Part shown: in pieces, positions 37,057 through 45,519 of the stretch
How the letters are laid out: each line of letters starts with the position of its first letter
Numbering within the stretch: position 1 is the first letter of the stretch
Assembly: GCA_002500745.1 (NCBI GenBank)
Contig: DLST01000010.1
Span: 522,761 to 586,760, forward strand
DNA from: Sphingobacterium sp. UBA7855
GTDB taxonomy: Bacteria; Bacteroidota; Bacteroidia; Sphingobacteriales; Sphingobacteriaceae
Reading direction: 5' to 3'
DNA length: 64,000 bases
Notes under the pieces: model-generated
Databases searched by the model: none
What the model saw: only the letters and a program-made list of their open reading frames with translations
What the model was told of the DNA's origin: nothing
Translations under genes and position numbers: made by a program

Positions 37057-37416
37057 ATGGCCATGATTAAAATTTATCATAATAAAAATTGTAGCAAGAG
37101 TTGTAATGCGTTGGAAGTGCTACAGCATCAAGCTGTGGATATAGAAGTACAGGAGTACTTAAATGATGTTCCAACCAGAGACCGGTTGATTGAATTATTG
37201 GGGCAACTCAATTTAAAACCTTTGGAACTTATCAGAAAAGGAGAATCTGTTTTTCAGGAAAAATTCCAAAATCATCATTTGACCGATGAGCAATGGATCG
37301 ATGCGATGTTAGCGTATCCGATCTTAATTGAGCGACCTATCGTTGTAAAGGATGGTGAAGCCGTGATTGGTCGACCTATTGAAAAAGTTGTAAAGCTCAT
37401 TCTGGCTAAACAATAA
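37057..37416 (+). CDS. ArsC-family (arsenate reductase-like, glutaredoxin fold) protein
   Basis: Small cytoplasmic thioredoxin-fold protein of 119 residues. It opens MIKIYHNKNCSKSCNALEVL, with a Cys pair NCSKSC in the active-site loop, and has EYLNDVPTRDRLIELLGQL, then IERPIVVKDGEAVIGRP, as in ArsC. Arsenate reduction is possible, but many family members without an ars operon act otherwise. Met3 (37063) is an alternative start. It is monocistronic. Confidence 0.85.
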   Translation: MAMIKIYHNKNCSKSCNALEVLQHQAVDIEVQEYLNDVPTRDRLIELLGQLNLKPLELIRKGESVFQEKFQNHHLTDEQWIDAMLAYPILIERPIVVKDGEAVIGRPIEKVVKLILAKQ

Positions 37417-38036
37417 AGGTGGATTGATCCTTGTAACTTCTTTTTTATGAAGCATTTTATGAATATATTGACAACTTTGTTATATATTTTTAAACTATTT
37501 GTCTGATCTTACTCATACTTATCTTCAGTGATCTGAACAGACTATTATTGGAGCAAATTAAGTTTATTGATGTCAAAGAGGCTATCTATGCTTATGGTTA
37601 CTTAATCAAGGCCTTGCTGACATATTTGGATGCAATAAGCTGGTCATTTTTTCTTATCATTTTCAAGGACAACAAAGGGAAGATCAGACAGTAATCGGAT
37701 TCTAACTTTTGAAAGTGTTTGATTTAAAACTGTTATGAGATACAATTTGGTATCAATGTATTTCAGTTTTATTCTTGATGTCTATGACCTACTTTAGTAA
37801 ATACGGAAATTATACAGTCTACTTGTATTTAATTGGCTAAAATATTTAAAATCAACAATTGTCATGTTGTTTTCAAATATTTATTATTAAGCTACAAATA
37901 TCGCCAAGTTTTGACCTAATATGGGTTCCGGATTTAAGGGGTGAATAATTATGTGCAGATTTACGGTGATCAATGAAAACATGGGATATGTTTTCACGAT
38001 TTTACAGATTTAAATACTTCATTAAATATTTTTAGT
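37417..38036. other. Gap with a probable remnant of a small membrane protein
   Basis: About 620 bases with no intact gene. 37447-37693 holds a probable broken ORF, listed separately. Nothing is recognised from 37694 to 38036 other than A/T-rich sequence. Confidence 0.4.
37447..37693 (+). pseudogene. Frameshifted small membrane protein remnant
   Basis: An ATG at 37447 opens a hydrophobic frame (MKHFMNILTTLLYIFKLFV) that stops after 19 codons. The next frame, without an ATG of its own, runs through LILLILIFSDLNRLLLEQI and two further hydrophobic stretches to a stop at 37691-37693. Joined, they give about 80 residues of membrane protein. The family is not recognised, and decay by frameshift is inferred. 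Confidence 0.35.
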
Positions 38037-38684
38037 TTGAAAAGAGTCCTCATTATCCTGTTCATATTGCTGGTTTCATTTTTAATTGCAGCGTTTTTTA
38101 TAAAAGTCAATAAGGGGGAAACCTTACTCTATAAGATACAGCAGTGGGTTAGCTACGATACAGCAGATTGGGAAAATTACCAAAAAAATAAGCAGCTATT
38201 GGCTTCCGGAGCCACCGAAGTAACGACGACAGAAGTGACGGCTGCCGAAGATGAACTATATCCGGTCGATACGAATCGCATATCGCCTGAATTTAGGGCT
38301 TTAGAAATCGAAAAAATTAAAAAGGCAGATTTAGGGCGATTAGTAATAGCAAAGTTACGACCCGATGATGAGGACGCACAAATTGCATTAATTCATTTCA
38401 CAGATCGTAAATTGACCGATGTGATAATCAATCAAAAGATTAATATTAAAGTTGGAACTTGTTTTGAAAACCCAAAAACAGCAGGTAATTATCGCTGTGT
38501 AAGTTGTATGATTTTACTTTACAATCGAGAGAAGAAAGATTGGGTTGAAGCTCCAAACGGTAAGAATTTCTTGAAAAATGCCTATGATTTCTACCAGATT
38601 TCCGAAGGGGATATTTGGCAAGCACGCGAGCTGTCCATGAGAATCCCGTACGATTATGCGCTGTTAGCAAAATATAGTAAGTAA
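38037..38684 (+). CDS. Hypothetical membrane-anchored protein (215 aa)
   Basis: Not recognised. The frame begins at a TTG and opens with one membrane helix (VLIILFILLVSFLIAAFFI, about 4-22) followed by a soluble domain. A Cys pair (YRCVSCMILLY, about 152-162) and a Cys earlier in VGTCFENP hint at a metal or disulfide site. It starts a run of same-strand orphan genes. No upstream ATG is available in frame. Confidence 0.65.
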   Translation: MKRVLIILFILLVSFLIAAFFIKVNKGETLLYKIQQWVSYDTADWENYQKNKQLLASGATEVTTTEVTAAEDELYPVDTNRISPEFRALEIEKIKKADLGRLVIAKLRPDDEDAQIALIHFTDRKLTDVIINQKINIKVGTCFENPKTAGNYRCVSCMILLYNREKKDWVEAPNGKNFLKNAYDFYQISEGDIWQARELSMRIPYDYALLAKYSK

Positions 38685-38717
38685 GATTTCTTTTACGTAG
38701 TTAATATCAATACCGTT

Positions 38718-39476
38718 ATGTTTAAATTTTTGAAAGAATTATTTAATGCGGCAAATGAAGGTGTAAATGAAGCCAAAGATGAACTAACTTTGAAAGCCGA
38801 AGAGGGAGAAATGGCGGGAAGTTTAGTACCTGATAACGCTATACTTCTGAATACTCCTTATGAAGAACAGTTTGGTAACGCGCTAGGAGCCGCATTTAGA
38901 GTGATTGTTTTTGGGGATTGGTTTACGGTATTCGGAAGTACCGGAGATGATGGTAGTTATCCGATTCACTTATATCAATTTGGTAATTATCCAAGGGTTG
39001 ATCAATATAGAAGTGATTTTATCAAATTGCTAAAGAGAGATTTTGGTATAACAGATAGAGAAACTTGTCTTGAAATGTTGAGTTCATACTTTACGTTACT
39101 TGGGATAGAAAAGACAGGGACCGCATTGGAGGGAAAAAACGGCAAAATCGATACGTCCATTTGGGATATCTCCAAATCAGGGGTAAATGCCTTTGTTGTT
39201 GCTGTCGTAAGTCATATTACTACATCCGCAACGGACGTTGAATATTTACCAAAACCTTTGGCATTAAATGTTCTCAAGAGTTTGTCACTATTTGCGAGAG
39301 AGCATTTTATTGATTGGTTGCAATTTTCCGATTATTTCCTGAAAGGAGAAGATCAAGTTGGTGTAAACAGTAAAATTGGGAAATCTTACTTGAAAAGGTA
39401 TATTGGGTATCTTAAAGAAAAGAAAGGAAGTCCTTGGAATAATATTGCATGGCAGAATGGTAATCATTCCGTCTGA
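38718..39476 (+). CDS. DUF1266-like protein (252 aa)
   Basis: Soluble, probably cytoplasmic. The C-terminal half resembles DUF1266: DISKSGVNAFVVAVVSH, HFIDWLQFSDYFLKGED and the final SPWNNIAW, like the W-x-x-F/Y and SPW signature of that family. The function of DUF1266 is unknown; in other bacteria it is seen next to secretion-related genes. It lies 33 bases after the preceding orphan gene, in the same direction. Assignment from recalled motifs only. Confidence 0.7.
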   Translation: MFKFLKELFNAANEGVNEAKDELTLKAEEGEMAGSLVPDNAILLNTPYEEQFGNALGAAFRVIVFGDWFTVFGSTGDDGSYPIHLYQFGNYPRVDQYRSDFIKLLKRDFGITDRETCLEMLSSYFTLLGIEKTGTALEGKNGKIDTSIWDISKSGVNAFVVAVVSHITTSATDVEYLPKPLALNVLKSLSLFAREHFIDWLQFSDYFLKGEDQVGVNSKIGKSYLKRYIGYLKEKKGSPWNNIAWQNGNHSV

Positions 39477-39486
39477 GTGTTGTCTC

Positions 39487-39654
39487 ATGTGGTCTTCACA
39501 TCCACTACATTTTACGGCTTTGGATTTGCTGTATCAATTTGAACAACAAATAGGTCAGAAACAAGTCGGTGGCTACATCTATTTCAAAGGATTAGATGCT
39601 ATCGAGAAAGATGAAGGGGGAATTCCGATGTTCTATCTGATTTGTATAAGTTAA
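39487..39654 (+). CDS. Short orphan ORF or gene fragment (55 aa)
   Basis: The frame from ATG 39487 encodes MWSSHPLHFTALDLLYQFEQ and 35 more residues. It is not obviously related to its neighbours. It begins 10 bases after the DUF1266-like gene and ends 18 bases before the next one, which favours a real small gene or the tail of a truncated one. A longer version starting at 39403 would overlap the previous gene and is not preferred. Confidence 0.35.
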   Translation: MWSSHPLHFTALDLLYQFEQQIGQKQVGGYIYFKGLDAIEKDEGGIPMFYLICIS

Positions 39655-39672
39655 TTTCTTTTTGTGGAATAA

Positions 39673-40167
39673 ATGAATTCTAAAGGCATCATTTTGGTTA
39701 TCAGTTGTGTGTTGATCGTTGTCGTGTCGATAGCAGTATATAGGAAAAATGTAGCTAAGAAATATTTATACAGTGTTAAAAAAAGCTATGAAATGAATGA
39801 TCATTTTGAGACAGATAAATTAAGAAAACTGTCATCACGTCCCTTTTTATTTGGTATAGAAGATAATCTGCTAAGTGACGAAGATTATTTTTTTGATGAA
39901 AATTATTTCTACGCTGTCGGTCGAAGAGACGGAGCAGGTAGATCCTTTAGGTTAGTGGATATCATTGAGCTTCGTAGGACATCGACTCAAATTAATAATC
40001 ACTATATCTGGCAAGTCGTCGTTCAATTGGATAGCAAGGGACAGTCCATTTTTAGTTTTACGCATAACTATTCCCTTTGGAATAGGAATTTCTATGCTTT
40101 TTATCAAAAAATACGAGAACTAAATCCACATGCAATCAAATCAAAATGGAGTTTGTGGACGATGTAA
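39673..40167 (+). CDS. Hypothetical membrane-anchored protein (164 aa)
   Basis: Not recognised. An N-terminal membrane helix (GIILVISCVLIVVVSIAVY, about 5-23) is followed by a positively charged segment and a mixed soluble domain. The C-terminus ends IKSKWSLWTM. It is fourth in the same-strand orphan run. Confidence 0.6.
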   Translation: MNSKGIILVISCVLIVVVSIAVYRKNVAKKYLYSVKKSYEMNDHFETDKLRKLSSRPFLFGIEDNLLSDEDYFFDENYFYAVGRRDGAGRSFRLVDIIELRRTSTQINNHYIWQVVVQLDSKGQSIFSFTHNYSLWNRNFYAFYQKIRELNPHAIKSKWSLWTM

Positions 40168-40259
40168 CAAATTCAATTTCAGCGTTTGTTTTGTACAGAA
40201 AAAGTTGTCGTAACTAAAAACCGTAATCTAATAACTTTTGTTATTTTAAGTAAAACGTT

Positions 40260-40700
40260 ATGGGTAAATTAAGATTATTGATCATGAATGTGTTGGCAAT
40301 TTTTATTTATGGAGCTTGTCAATTTCCTGATCGCCCACCACAATTCAGTACAAATGAATCTAAGCACAAGGCACAGGAATTACCTTCTAACATAACGTTT
40401 TTTGGTGGTGGAAGATCTAAGGAAATGAATATGGTATCAGGAAAAACAGATACTATTTTCATTTCAGTCCATCAGGCGGATTCGGCTCTTATCAAAATAA
40501 AAACTCCCATGGATACAGCCAATGTACGAATTAGTCAGCTTTTTCTGCCCAATGGTTCGGCTGATGGCCCCTTCGGCCAAGAGCTTGCCTATAGATTTAA
40601 AGATGTTGGCCAATATCATATTACTGTAAATGAGAATAAAATGATAGGGAATCATTACTCAGGGCCATATGTAGTACAAATTGTGCCAATAGTTCAATAG
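40260..40700 (+). CDS. Hypothetical lipoprotein (146 aa)
   Basis: Exported lipoprotein with signal MGKLRLLIMNVLAIFIYGAC; the lipobox cysteine is residue 20. The rest is beta-rich (DTIFISVHQADSALIKIK, QYHITVNENK, YVVQIVPI), like a small periplasmic beta-sandwich. No family is recognised. It is separated from its upstream neighbour by about 90 bases. Confidence 0.65.
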   Translation: MGKLRLLIMNVLAIFIYGACQFPDRPPQFSTNESKHKAQELPSNITFFGGGRSKEMNMVSGKTDTIFISVHQADSALIKIKTPMDTANVRISQLFLPNGSADGPFGQELAYRFKDVGQYHITVNENKMIGNHYSGPYVVQIVPIVQ

Positions 40701-40835
40701 TACACTTGAAACTAATAGAATTGAACAATAGTTATTCCAAGCAAAATGGATTCAGAATAACTATTGTGGCATTCAGGAATTTAATACAGCAGGCCTTGTG
40801 CTGATATAGGATTAAAACGAGATCTTCTTTTTGGG

Positions 40836-41285
40836 CTACTCAACATCACCTGTGTACTTGATCGTATTATCCACATAAAGCGCTGATTTTTTAGCATCGT
40901 ATCTATAGCTATCCTTCTGATAGATATCATTCTCAACTTTATCCAAGATAATGGTATTTTTATTGTCATCAGGTAAGAATAATTCTAGCTTTGATTTATC
41001 CTCGCTAAGAACCACAAAAGCACTAATGACAGCTTTTCCTTCTTCTTTCTCCGTTGGATTTAGGCGTAAGCCAACATTAAAGACCTGGATACACCCTTGT
41101 TTGATCTCACTCCAAGTTTGTCCTGCCGCGACCAAACAACCATGCTCATCCTTGTTGCCGCCGATCGACGGGGTTGCTTCTTCCTTGTTTTGATCAACTG
41201 CTTCTTTGGATTCATTGTTCTTGGGAGTATTATTACAGGCCGTGAAAGTAACAAGACTCATTGCTATAAATGCTAATTTTCTCAT
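40836..41285 (-). CDS. Hypothetical lipoprotein (149 aa)
   Basis: Exported lipoprotein (signal MRKLAFIAMSLVTFTAC, lipobox Cys17), with a Glu/Lys/Asn-rich linker, then HGCLVAAGQTWSEIKQGCIQVF containing two cysteines (likely disulfide) and a beta-rich C-terminal half. The two-Cys motif recurs in small Bacteroidota lipoproteins of unknown function. It is convergent with the preceding plus-strand lipoprotein gene. Confidence 0.75.
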   Translation of the reverse strand: MRKLAFIAMSLVTFTACNNTPKNNESKEAVDQNKEEATPSIGGNKDEHGCLVAAGQTWSEIKQGCIQVFNVGLRLNPTEKEEGKAVISAFVVLSEDKSKLELFLPDDNKNTIILDKVENDIYQKDSYRYDAKKSALYVDNTIKYTGDVE

Positions 41286-41703
41286 TTGAATCGGTTTTTA
41301 TATGTTCCATGACGTTCTTACAATAAATATACCACAGTCATCTGTTTATTCTTTACCGACCCAATACGTGAGATTTTTATCCTTTAATTAGCTATAAAGT
41401 GTATGTCTACAGTATCGCAGAAAAATGTTTAGCGTACTTCAATATTGTCATAGGACAAGTCGAATTTCTGTATAGTTTATCAATATTGTGATATCGTTCA
41501 ATGTTGCCTTTTATCTCAGTACATTAAACGGAATGATTTTAAACCGGTGTAGATAGAAACTTTCGACCCTGATCTGTTTACAAGTTTGGACCTGCAAAAG
41601 TCTTTTACCGATGGGGTCTTGTTGAGTTTTAAAAAATTATAGAAAACAAATCGCTGTAGAAGCGTGTGCTATTGATAAAAATATAGACTATTTAGTATAA
41701 ATT
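41286..41703. other. Gap with no recognised feature
   Basis: About 420 A/T-rich bases between a divergent lipoprotein gene and a decayed hydrolase. No open frame above background, repeat or hairpin was identified. Confidence 0.4.
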
Positions 41704-42242
41704 ATGCGTGAAATAGAATCGAAAAGCGCTTATGCACCTGCTAAAGGGATAAAACTTTACTACGAGATATTTGGCACAGGAAAACCTCTCGTACTGATTC
41801 ATGGTGGTGCATCCTCCGGTTTTTCGGATTTTAAGTAGACTGTAAAAAGGTTGCATGATCAGTATCAGTTGATTTTGATAGATCTATAAAATCATGGAAG
41901 ATCCGATCATCGATCCTCAGCTGAAACATTCGAGCAGGATGCCAAAGATGTTTTGGCCGTTCTAGATTTTCTTTCCATCGGCAAAGCTTCGTTTTTTGGT
42001 TTTAGCAATGGAGCGACAACCCGTTTGAAATTTGTGACGATGTACCCATACAAGTTCGAAAAGCTGATAGCAGCATCCGGAAATACAAAAAGAGAGGGGC
42101 TTCAGCGGATTCCGCATGCGCGACTGCTTATTTTACCAGCTAATCATGGGAACTATATGATGACTGATTTTAATGGCGGTGTCAACGACCACTGATTGAT
42201 TTTACATTAAAACAAGTACAACAATTTTTGGAATCTAAATGA
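41704..42242 (+). pseudogene. Alpha/beta-hydrolase pseudogene
   Basis: The frame from ATG 41704 encodes a clear alpha/beta-hydrolase start (YEIFGTGKPLVLIHGGASSG) but hits stops at 41836-41838 (TAG) and 41887-41889 (TAA). In the same frame it goes on with NHGRSD, VLDFLSIGKASFFGFSNGA (nucleophile-elbow region) and YPYKFEKLIAASG. The core from there is joined directly to a C-terminal RIPHARLLILPANHG, so most of the cap and core domain is missing. The 3' end (FTLKQVQQFLESK) lies in another frame. It is dead. Confidence 0.88.
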
Positions 42243-42276
42243 TGCTCGGCTTACCGAATAACGGAGCCCTGATGTT

Positions 42277-42477
42277 TTATCGGTAATTACGGATATTGCG
42301 TTCCAATTTGCGCATGCGCTGTTCGTTTTTCCCGTCAACACGAGACGCAACCGCCCATATGGCTGCGGGTATCCAACCAAGTATAGTTATCTGAAGGATC
42401 AAACAGAGAAGACCACTTAGAATTTTACCACGTAAAAAAAACGATAACCAAGGAAATAAAACTGCTATTAATATCAT
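42277..42477 (-). CDS. YqaE/Pmp3-type small membrane protein (66 aa)
   Basis: A two-helix inner-membrane peptide of the UPF0057/Pmp3 type. The start at 42477 is chosen over an upstream ATG at 42558 because it gives the usual form MILIAVLFPWLSFFLRGK, a second helix LICLILQITILGWIPAAIWAV-like, then a charged tail. Members elsewhere respond to membrane or salt stress. Close to the pseudogene on the opposite strand. Confidence 0.78.
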   Translation of the reverse strand: MILIAVLFPWLSFFLRGKILSGLLCLILQITILGWIPAAIWAVASRVDGKNEQRMRKLERNIRNYR

Positions 42478-42579
42478 AAGTAAAAGGTTTGAAAAACATT
42501 CAAATACAAAATTACGGTATTCAATACTAAAAATTGCGAATAATATCGACTTAAGCAATATAGCTAGTTTTTTTAGGGT

Positions 42580-42611
42580 CGTAATGTGTTGATATCGTAA
42601 TGTGTTGATAT
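42580..42611. repeat. Tandem duplication of a 16-base unit
   Basis: CGTAATGTGTTGATAT occurs twice head to tail (42580-42595 and 42596-42611). It is non-coding and probably a replication slip. Confidence 0.8.
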
Positions 42612-42766
42612 ATAGTTGTTAGTGGTTTTGTTCTATTAGCATATGTAAATATTAAGAAAACTTTAAATGTGCTATTGGATAGCTAAATTTAAAAATTTTA
42701 AGGAGGAGTGGCACCAAAGTTGATGTCTCCCTGTCGAATATTTCAGATGCAGATTACATATAATAA

Positions 42767-42982
42767 ATGACGGAAAGCATGGGAAACGATAATAATATTA
42801 TTGAGAACTTAAATAGCAAATATCATGGATATCTAGAAGATGAGGGGAAATGGCTCAATGAAGGATTTAAGAATATTTTCATCGATGGTGAACCAAGTAA
42901 AGCAAATCTGAAAACCTCGGTTTATCTGATGTTACCCCAAGAGATCAGGGAATATATCGATCAGTTGTTACTCAATGATTGA
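42767..42982 (+). CDS. Hypothetical small protein (71 aa)
   Basis: Not recognised. Acidic, soluble, probably helical in its C-terminal part (LMLPQEIREYIDQLLLND). Its stop is followed 34 bases later by a strong terminator, which supports a real transcription unit. Met5 is an alternative start. Confidence 0.55.
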   Translation: MTESMGNDNNIIENLNSKYHGYLEDEGKWLNEGFKNIFIDGEPSKANLKTSVYLMLPQEIREYIDQLLLND

Positions 42983-43015
42983 TTATAAAATTATAGGAAC
43001 AAGTAATTCAAAGTA

Positions 43016-43057
43016 AAAGGTTACTAAAATCAAATTTTTCTGATTTTAGTAACCTTT
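43016..43057 (+). terminator. Terminator after the 71-aa gene
   Basis: A perfect 17-bp inverted repeat (AAAGGTTACTAAAATCA at 43016-43032, complement at 43041-43057) with an 8-base loop. Confidence 0.85.
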
Positions 43058-43271
43058 ATTTGTTTAAACAGGGGCGGACAGACCATATCTGGTCGACTCA
43101 ACTTGGACCCAACGGGAACGATGTACGACGATGTACTTTTGGATTTCGCTGCACTGCTAAAAGTCAAAAGGTGTTAATCCTGCATAATTTCATTTGCAAA
43201 TGAATACAAATTTATTTTAGTTTGAAGATCTTTACGTCGCAGTAAAGATCATAACCCAAAAAATAATTTGA

Positions 43272-44072
43272 ATGACAATTTCGATGAAGCCGTTTCATTT
43301 TTTATATTATAGTGTATGTTGTCTGATCGTTTTATCTGGTGTGCTGTATTCCTGTCAATCGCAAAATCCGGATCGGGTGATACTTGAAAAATTGGATAGA
43401 AACTTTAATGCATCCAAATTTTATGGCCCCAAAATAAAGAGGAGCGAAGAGTTGCTGCATGCGGACGTTAAAAGTATGGATAAGAAAGAGTTGAAAGAAG
43501 TCTTTGAAACCGCCATATTTAAAAAGGATACGCTTGCTATTTTTAATTCAGAAGGGAGTCTGCCTACGTTATTTTATATCGAGTCTACCGCAGCTTGGGG
43601 AACACGGAAGTTAAAGCCAGTCAAAAATTTTGGGTATCGTTATACCACTGTTTCTTACAATGAAGAAAAAGATACCATAGCACTCTTAAACGGAGTATCA
43701 TTTCCTGCCCTAACGATGGCGGAAGATAACAGTGGTAAATTTGCTTACCTAAATGCGATGAAGAGCTTAAAAAATAAAGATGATTTTAATAAAATTTACC
43801 GCTATTTACAAAAAAGCTACAAAAGACTAAAGCTTCAGAATGATGCCGGGGGCAGTATAGAAGGTTGGGAAAGTGAAGATTTTTATTATTTTTTACTTAA
43901 AAAAAATAGACGGGAAGAACAGATTTTCTCATTCGGAGAAGATAAAGACAATGAACCTGCGATCACTGAAATTGTCGATATCCGCTTGGAGATATACGGT
44001 AAAAAGTATATCCAAACGATGAGAAGGGAAAACGTTTATCTACCGGATTATATTCCAAATGTCAATGAATAG
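43272..44072 (+). CDS. Hypothetical lipoprotein (266 aa)
   Basis: Exported lipoprotein with a long hydrophobic signal ending LSGVLYSC (Cys28 from the first Met; Met5 at 43284 is an alternative start). The mature part is charged and mixed alpha/beta and contains FYIESTAAWGTRKLKP. No family is recognised. Monocistronic. Confidence 0.7.
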   Translation: MTISMKPFHFLYYSVCCLIVLSGVLYSCQSQNPDRVILEKLDRNFNASKFYGPKIKRSEELLHADVKSMDKKELKEVFETAIFKKDTLAIFNSEGSLPTLFYIESTAAWGTRKLKPVKNFGYRYTTVSYNEEKDTIALLNGVSFPALTMAEDNSGKFAYLNAMKSLKNKDDFNKIYRYLQKSYKRLKLQNDAGGSIEGWESEDFYYFLLKKNRREEQIFSFGEDKDNEPAITEIVDIRLEIYGKKYIQTMRRENVYLPDYIPNVNE

Positions 44073-44230
44073 ACGTATAAAAGGTTAGATAGGCAGCCTT
44101 TTGATAAATCCACCCGATTTAAAACTATTTTGGTTTCCCAATTCGCCAAAGCACACTGACTGTACAGAACAAATGTACCGTTTATAGGAAATCAGTAGTA
44201 ATAATAAAAAAATACCAGATATAGCTTTTT

Positions 44231-44257
44231 TTCGACATTTTTTGTATGTTTGTCGAA
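44231..44257. promoter_or_regulatory. Putative operator of the TetR regulator at 44260
   Basis: TTCGACA (44231-44237) and TGTCGAA (44251-44257) are perfect inverted arms with a 13-base spacer, immediately before the tetR start. The same layout (TTCGACA-N13-TGTCTAT) occurs at 44914-44940 before the next gene. A TAxxTTTG-like box (TATGTTTG, 44245-44252) lies within the site. Confidence 0.55.
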
Positions 44258-44259
44258 CA

Positions 44260-44847
44260 ATGACAGGTCAACAGGAAAATATTAGAGAAGAAATTATCCT
44301 ATCTTCCATGAAAGTGTTTGAAACATATGGATTTGCAAGAGTTTCTATGCAGGATATTTCAAAAGCTTGTGGAAAGGGGCGGAGCACGTTGTATTATTAT
44401 TTTACCAGTAAAATGGACGTGTTCGATGCAATTGCCGAGTATTTGTGTCAACAGGTATTTCAGGTTGCGAGTCAAACATACCATAGAAACGCTTCATTGG
44501 AAGATAACCTAGTTGGTTTTTTACAGGCAAAATTGCGCCAAATTAACTTAATCACTAAGCGTTTTCATCTCGCATTTGAAGACATGAAGTCAGATCCAGC
44601 TTTGATGGTTTCAAAAACGCGTTACATGTTGGATGATGAAATCAAGCTGATCCGTAAAATGATTGAATTAGCCATTAAGAAAGAAGAAATTCAGCCGCTT
44701 GGTGAACAAGACATCTTATTCTTATCGGAAATGTTAGTGACCACATCGCGTTGTTTTGAACAGGAAGTTTTACTCTTTGACCGTTTTCCAGATTTTGAAG
44801 CTAAACTTTCCTGGCTGATAAGCATCTGCGTCAAAGGCCTTCGCTAA
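44260..44847 (+). CDS. TetR/AcrR-family transcriptional regulator
   Basis: Repressor of 195 residues. The helix-turn-helix is visible at about 10-55 (SSMKVFETYGFARVSMQDISKACGKGRSTLYYYF as scattered motif), and the rest is an all-helical ligand domain. The ATG at 44260 is chosen over 44242 because a putative operator and -7 box cover the upstream codons. It is followed by two unknown genes, the first with the same palindromic operator upstream, so it probably controls them as well as itself. Confidence 0.9.
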   Translation: MTGQQENIREEIILSSMKVFETYGFARVSMQDISKACGKGRSTLYYYFTSKMDVFDAIAEYLCQQVFQVASQTYHRNASLEDNLVGFLQAKLRQINLITKRFHLAFEDMKSDPALMVSKTRYMLDDEIKLIRKMIELAIKKEEIQPLGEQDILFLSEMLVTTSRCFEQEVLLFDRFPDFEAKLSWLISICVKGLR

Positions 44848-44913
44848 TGATTGTATCGTATGGCAAATTTTTGGATAGTAAGGAATATAGGTACTGTTTT
44901 TTTTGTATTCAAA

Positions 44914-44940
44914 TTCGACATAAATACAAAATATGTCTAT
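44914..44940. promoter_or_regulatory. Second putative operator for the TetR regulator
   Basis: TTCGACA (44914-44920), 13-base spacer, TGTCTAT (44934-44940): the same arm and spacing as the site before tetR, with two changes in the right arm. It lies 48 bases before the next gene. Confidence 0.5.
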
Positions 44941-44987
44941 ATTGATTTTTAAACTGTTTTAATAAAAACATAGATTGGGAAAATGCT

Positions 44988-45281
44988 ATGGAATTAAATG
45001 CGAAAGTGGGCGAGTTGGTAAAGAGCGTTGCATCAGAAAGGTGTATTTTAATTATGGTGGAGACAGAGCAACCCGGCCGTACTGAGATTACAGGATTGTT
45101 GGATCCAGATATAGATTGTTATTTATTAATCAACAATGATGTAGAGCGGTTGGATGGGCTCGCTCTTGCGCTGGAAAATGAAAATAAAAAAGTTCGACTA
45201 GCCCGTGACATTGAAGAACTAAAGCAGATGCACCTTTTGAACAATCAGCTACAACAAATTGCCGTTAAAATTTTGAAATAA
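44988..45281 (+). CDS. Hypothetical protein (97 aa), probable TetR target
   Basis: Not recognised. Small soluble protein with a beta-rich core (RCILIMVETEQPGRTEITGLL, PDIDCYLLIN) and helical C-terminus (LLNNQLQQIAVKILK). No signal peptide. Followed 7 bases later by a second unknown gene, so the two form an operon behind a putative TetR operator. Confidence 0.65.
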   Translation: MELNAKVGELVKSVASERCILIMVETEQPGRTEITGLLDPDIDCYLLINNDVERLDGLALALENENKKVRLARDIEELKQMHLLNNQLQQIAVKILK

Positions 45282-45288
45282 TCTAAAT

Positions 45289-45519
45289 ATGTATAAAGTA
45301 GTTTATTCGTTGTCACGCAAGCTAAAATGGAGAGCTAGCGAGATTTATAATTTTCTCTATCAGCGTTTTCCTGAGATAAAAAATATTGATCTCATGTTAG
45401 ATGACAACCAATTTTTGCTTGTCCTTCGAATAAGTAGTCGATTGGAATTCTCTATTCTAACTATATGTCAGAAACAAGGTTTGGCAATGCAGTTTGTACA
45501 AGTTGAGGACACTGATTAG
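45289..45519 (+). CDS. Hypothetical protein (76 aa)
   Basis: Not recognised. Soluble, basic N-terminal half (MYKVVYSLSRKLKWRASEIY) and a beta-rich rest (LDDNQFLLVLRISSRLEF). It lies 7 bases after the 97-aa gene, so the two are probably made together. Confidence 0.6.
   Translation: MYKVVYSLSRKLKWRASEIYNFLYQRFPEIKNIDLMLDDNQFLLVLRISSRLEFSILTICQKQGLAMQFVQVEDTD

Noticed and set aside
39403..39654. Longer 83-codon version of the orphan ORF
   Set aside because: It would overlap the end of the DUF1266-like gene by over 70 bases; the shorter start at 39487 fits the gap.
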